The translations under genes and the position numbers were made by a program. Below are positions 13,680-15,892 of a stretch of 15,892 bases of DNA, in pieces. Below the pieces are notes generated by a model. It was not told the origin of the DNA and did no database searches. It saw only the letters and a list, made by a program, of their open reading frames with translations. How positions within the stretch are numbered: position 1 is the first letter of the stretch; every line of letters starts with the position of its first letter. Source of the DNA: Rhodospirillaceae bacterium (GTDB taxonomy: Bacteria > Pseudomonadota > Alphaproteobacteria > MPNO01 > UBA2964); assembly GCA_018660305.1 (NCBI GenBank), contig JABJKO010000328.1, forward strand, positions 1 to 15,892, written 5' to 3'.

Positions 13680-14183
13680 TCAGGCAACCGCCTCATAACG
13701 TGGCCGTCTCACCCCCATCAGATTTTTGCCCTCGACACGGACCATGCGAACCTCGTTTTCACGCCGTGAGGAATGAAGATCGCCCTCGTTGTAGAGCTGC
13801 GCCGTCCCCCTTGGCAGTTCATAGGATTTCACCTTCACAACCTTGCCCGGCGTGCGGCCATCAGGTGGCTCGGTGCAATGCCAGTCGGTCATCTCGGTGA
13901 TCCCGGCGGCGATACCGTAGATCGCCCAGGTTGGCCCATGGCCATGGGGCAGACCGGTTTCCGGCGCCGCCACGTGGACCAGAATGCAGAAGCCGAGCTC
14001 GTCGTTCTCATACAGAACCTGACGCGGCAAATCGTTATCGGGCCCCAGATGGGTGGCGACAAAGGCATCATCCTGACAGGCTTTTTCGACGATCTGGCGC
14101 ACTGCGTTGCGCCCCACCGCGCCGCTATCCGACGCCAGTGCCACCCGGCATTCGTCCGCCATCTGTTCCAGCGTATAGGCCAT
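13680..14183 (-). CDS. cysteine-dioxygenase-like cupin, copy B
   Basis: This 167-residue paralogue of the adjacent copy A has the same N-terminus (MAYxLEQ) and C-terminus (RVEGKNLxGVrR). Putative metal ligands are H80 and H82 (LPHGHGPTWAIYG) and H137 (GDLHSSRRE). By direct count about 87 of 168 aligned positions are identical. Differences cluster around the metal site (HDHADS in A, HGHGPT in B) and in the loop after FCILxH, which suggests a changed substrate. The start at 14183 has a strong GGAGGAGAG. It follows the 52-codon small ORF by 56 bases on the same strand. The separate strong ribosome-binding sites suggest that both copies are made in quantity. Exact activity is unknown. Confidence 0.78.
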   Translation of the reverse strand: MAYTLEQMADECRVALASDSGAVGRNAVRQIVEKACQDDAFVATHLGPDNDLPRQVLYENDELGFCILVHVAAPETGLPHGHGPTWAIYGIAAGITEMTDWHCTEPPDGRTPGKVVKVKSYELPRGTAQLYNEGDLHSSRRENEVRMVRVEGKNLMGVRRPRYEAVA

Positions 14184-14239
14184 GATTTCTCTCCTCCATT
14201 GAACGGTGTGTTGATGGATACTATGCCACGCAACGGCCG

Positions 14240-14398
14240 CTAATTCGAGACCATCTCCTTGAGACGCTGTTCGGTATCATCGATGGCCATTTTGACCAAC
14301 GGATCGTCCGCATTCATCGCCCGCAACGACTCAAGGTGCGCTTCCAGGGCGCGCCGGCCAGCGCCGGGGGGAGCGGACAACAAGCAAGCGTCGGACAT
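14240..14398 (-). CDS. 52-residue small ORF abutting the DUF4197 gene
   Basis: On the minus strand the DUF4197 stop TAG is followed at once by ATG (TAGATG), opening a 53-codon frame to TAG at 14242-14240. The product begins MSDACLLSAPPGAGRR and continues as a probable amphipathic helix (about residues 16-50: RALEAHLESLRAM, then DPLVKMAIDDTEQRLKEMV). It uses the GC-rich codons normal for this genome. The zero-gap junction suggests translation by reinitiation after DUF4197. I do not recognise a family, and no signal peptide or membrane segment is present. The helix has Leu/Met/Ile spacing that would suit dimerisation or binding to a partner. The chance that it is not translated is real. Confidence 0.5.
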   Translation of the reverse strand: MSDACLLSAPPGAGRRALEAHLESLRAMNADDPLVKMAIDDTEQRLKEMVSN

Positions 14399-15160
14399 CT
14401 ATTTAGCAAATACTTTCTGCAGCAATTCCGTCGTCCGCTTGGCGGGATTTTCGCGGATGGCCGCTTCCTCGCGGCCGAGATAGAGAAAGACGCCGGCGAT
14501 GGCCTTGTCCAGCACGTATTGTGTCAAATTCGCCTTGGCGTCGGGCACGAATGGGATGCTCTTGTACTGGCCGATCATCCTGTCATAGGAGGCGATGGCG
14601 CCAACCTGGCCGAGCTGGTCGTTGACGATGGGTTTCATCTCTCCAGCCAGCGGCGCCGACATCTTGCCGCGAAAATACCGGGTCGCGGAATCCTTTGGCC
14701 CGTTGAGGATCTTCCTGGCGTCAACGATGCTCATCTCGGAGATGGCGTTGCCAAACAGCGTCCTGGCCTTTGGCACGGCCGCTTCGGCGGCGCGGTTGAG
14801 CTTGAGCTCAAGATCATCGGCGAGCCCGCTCATGCCCACCTTGCCGAGCATGGATTGGACGGTCTTCAGCGACTCCGGCAGCGGGATATGAACATCCGAC
14901 GATTTGTTGAAGCCGTCCGACCTGCCCAGAGTCCCCACCACCCGCTCGGAACCGACCCGCAGCGCCTCCTTCAGCCCCCTGGCGATGTCACCGCTGGACA
15001 GGGCCGACATAGCCCCGCCACCGGTGCTTGAATCACTGCCGCCAAGCCCCTTGAGAAGCTCCTTGCCGCGGTCAAAAAAGCCCTGCGACGCGGCCGGCTG
15101 GGCGGCAAGCAGCAGTGCGGATACGGCCAATGAGGCGAAAACGAATCCCCTGAATCTCAT
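14399..15160 (-). CDS. DUF4197 family exported protein
   Basis: This 253-residue protein belongs to DUF4197, a widespread proteobacterial and bacteroidete family of unknown function. It has a signal peptide (hydrophobic core at 6-20, cleavage probably after AAS at residue 25) and no lipobox Cys, so it is periplasmic or secreted. The family core is nearly intact: KEALRVGSERVVGTLGRSDGF (64-84), VHIPLPESLKTVQSML (90-105), VGMSGLADDLELKLNRAAEA (108-127), VPKARTLFGNAISEM (129-143) and ATRYFRGKM (158-166), with the conserved helical C-terminal end. The Ser/Gly-rich stretch after residue 38 is a flexible linker. The start at 15160 has GGGAGAA. It is followed directly by the 52-codon ORF and preceded on the same strand by the alpha/beta hydrolase, 78 bases away. 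No biochemical role is known to me. Confidence 0.88.
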   Translation of the reverse strand: MRFRGFVFASLAVSALLLAAQPAASQGFFDRGKELLKGLGGSDSSTGGGAMSALSSGDIARGLKEALRVGSERVVGTLGRSDGFNKSSDVHIPLPESLKTVQSMLGKVGMSGLADDLELKLNRAAEAAVPKARTLFGNAISEMSIVDARKILNGPKDSATRYFRGKMSAPLAGEMKPIVNDQLGQVGAIASYDRMIGQYKSIPFVPDAKANLTQYVLDKAIAGVFLYLGREEAAIRENPAKRTTELLQKVFAK

Positions 15161-15238
15161 AAGGGTTCTCCCTGTGAAAAGAATTTATGGTGCACGCTTT
15201 ACCACAGAGATCTGACCACGTCGTGTGGCGATTTTCTG

Positions 15239-15892
15239 TCACCCGGCCTCGGCCAGCAGCTCCTCCAGCAACGCGTTGAAACGCTCGGGATATTCGAGGT
15301 AGATCATGTGGCCGATGCCGGGTATCTCGTGATGGCGGATGCCGGGCATGGCCTCCGCGATCTCCCGCACCATCTTCTTGCCGGCGGTCTTGTCGTGTTC
15401 ACCGGAGACGATCATGGCGGGCACCCGGACTTTCGCGGTCCATTCGTGGATATTCGCGTGGCGCAGCGAACGGAACTGACGCACATAGCCTGTCTGGTTC
15501 ATGGCCGCCGTGATCTCGATGCCCTTGGCCACCACCTCGGGCCTGGCATCGGGTGAGCAGGAACGGGGCACATGGTGTTTGGCGAAGGCTTCCATGCCGA
15601 GCTTGTCCAACTCGGCGATACGTTCCTTGATGCCGTCTTCCCGGTCCTTGGCCTTGACGATCCCGCCACCGACCACCGGCTGCGCCAGGGTCAATGACAG
15701 CACCCGGTCGCCATAGGCGCGGGCAAAGGCGGTGACCATGATGCCGCCATAGGAATGACCCACCAGATGCGCCTTTTCGATTCCCAGCGAATCGAGAAAA
15801 TCAGCCATGGCCATGATGTAATCGCCGACAGACGGCAGATCGGTCTCAAATGCGGTGGATTCACCATAGCCCGGCGCGTCCCAGCCGATCAC
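15239..15892 (-). CDS. alpha/beta hydrolase, N-terminal part outside the window
   Basis: This is the C-terminal 217 residues of an alpha/beta-hydrolase-fold enzyme. The frame runs through the right edge, so the GTG at the end is internal and the oxyanion HG motif is missing. Visible are the DxPGYGES loop (WDAPGYGES), the nucleophile elbow GHSYGG, the acid in VSGEHDKTAG and the catalytic His in GIGHMIYLE. A helical cap lies between the elbow and the acid (about residues 75-150 of the visible part). The pattern resembles hydrolases such as haloalkane dehalogenase relatives, C-C hydrolases or epoxide hydrolases, with no feature to choose among them. The stop TGA at 15241-15239 is intact. It may be the upstream gene of the DUF4197 transcript, though 78 bases separate them. 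Confidence 0.87.
   Translation of the reverse strand: MIGWDAPGYGESTAFETDLPSVGDYIMAMADFLDSLGIEKAHLVGHSYGGIMVTAFARAYGDRVLSLTLAQPVVGGGIVKAKDREDGIKERIAELDKLGMEAFAKHHVPRSCSPDARPEVVAKGIEITAAMNQTGYVRQFRSLRHANIHEWTAKVRVPAMIVSGEHDKTAGKKMVREIAEAMPGIRHHEIPGIGHMIYLEYPERFNALLEELLAEAG

Noticed and set aside
1..15892. CRISPR array, tRNA, rRNA, insertion sequence, phage or toxin-antitoxin/defence genes
   Set aside because: No regularly spaced repeats, cloverleaf, transposase/integrase motif or defence-type domain was seen on either strand.

Overview
The window is GC-rich, compact and mostly made of single housekeeping or catabolic genes. It looks like an alphaproteobacterium. The reasons are the mix of families (DUF2937, DUF4197, a CmcJ/NvfI-type oxidoreductase, a TctA-type carboxylate permease, an Acyl-CoA synthetase of the Pcs60 clade, a PEP-CTERM-like tail), the GC-biased third codon positions, and several starts that seem to lack a Shine-Dalgarno sequence. 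Order or genus cannot be fixed from the sequence; a Rhodospirillales-like free-living organism is a guess.

Layout. 1-667 is the 3' part of a GDSL/SGNH hydrolase, followed by a weak terminator. 722-1204 (DUF2937 membrane protein) and 1259-1807 (secreted Sel1-repeat protein) follow on the same strand. A 288-base spacer holds a possible promoter, two adjacent hairpins and a 22-codon ORF in front of an orphan ParA ATPase (2096-2818). A PhyH-type dioxygenase (2868-3683) comes next and runs convergently into a minus-strand block: CmcJ/NvfI-like oxidoreductase plus PqiA-like membrane protein (3-base gap), and cupin plus secreted trypsin-like protease (4-base gap). A VOC protein (6564-6995) reads away from the cupin and converges on a fused TctA-TctB permease (7011-9083, minus).

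9084-11255 has visibly lower GC. It holds a minus-strand acyl-CoA synthetase (9325-10911) and two spacers. The spacer shared with the divergent SDR dehydrogenase (11256-12122) carries a direct repeat and two inverted repeats that look like operator material. A secreted PEP-CTERM-like protein (12256-13029) ends at a strong bidirectional terminator. On the other side of it are two tandem, about half-identical cysteine-dioxygenase-like cupins (13083-13589 and 13680-14183), a 52-codon small ORF abutting a DUF4197 protein (14240-15160), and an alpha/beta hydrolase cut by the window end (15239-15892).

How the genes work together. There is no single evident pathway. The recurring theme is small-molecule oxidation: PhyH, CmcJ-like, cupin, VOC, two CDO-like cupins, SDR, acyl-CoA synthetase, two hydrolases and a carboxylate permease. 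This fits a heterotroph that degrades varied organic acids. I see no transposase, integrase, CRISPR array, tRNA or rRNA, and no defence system. The least explained parts are the parA leader, the SDR/acyl-CoA synthetase divergent spacer, the DUF4197-linked small ORF, and the tandem cupins.
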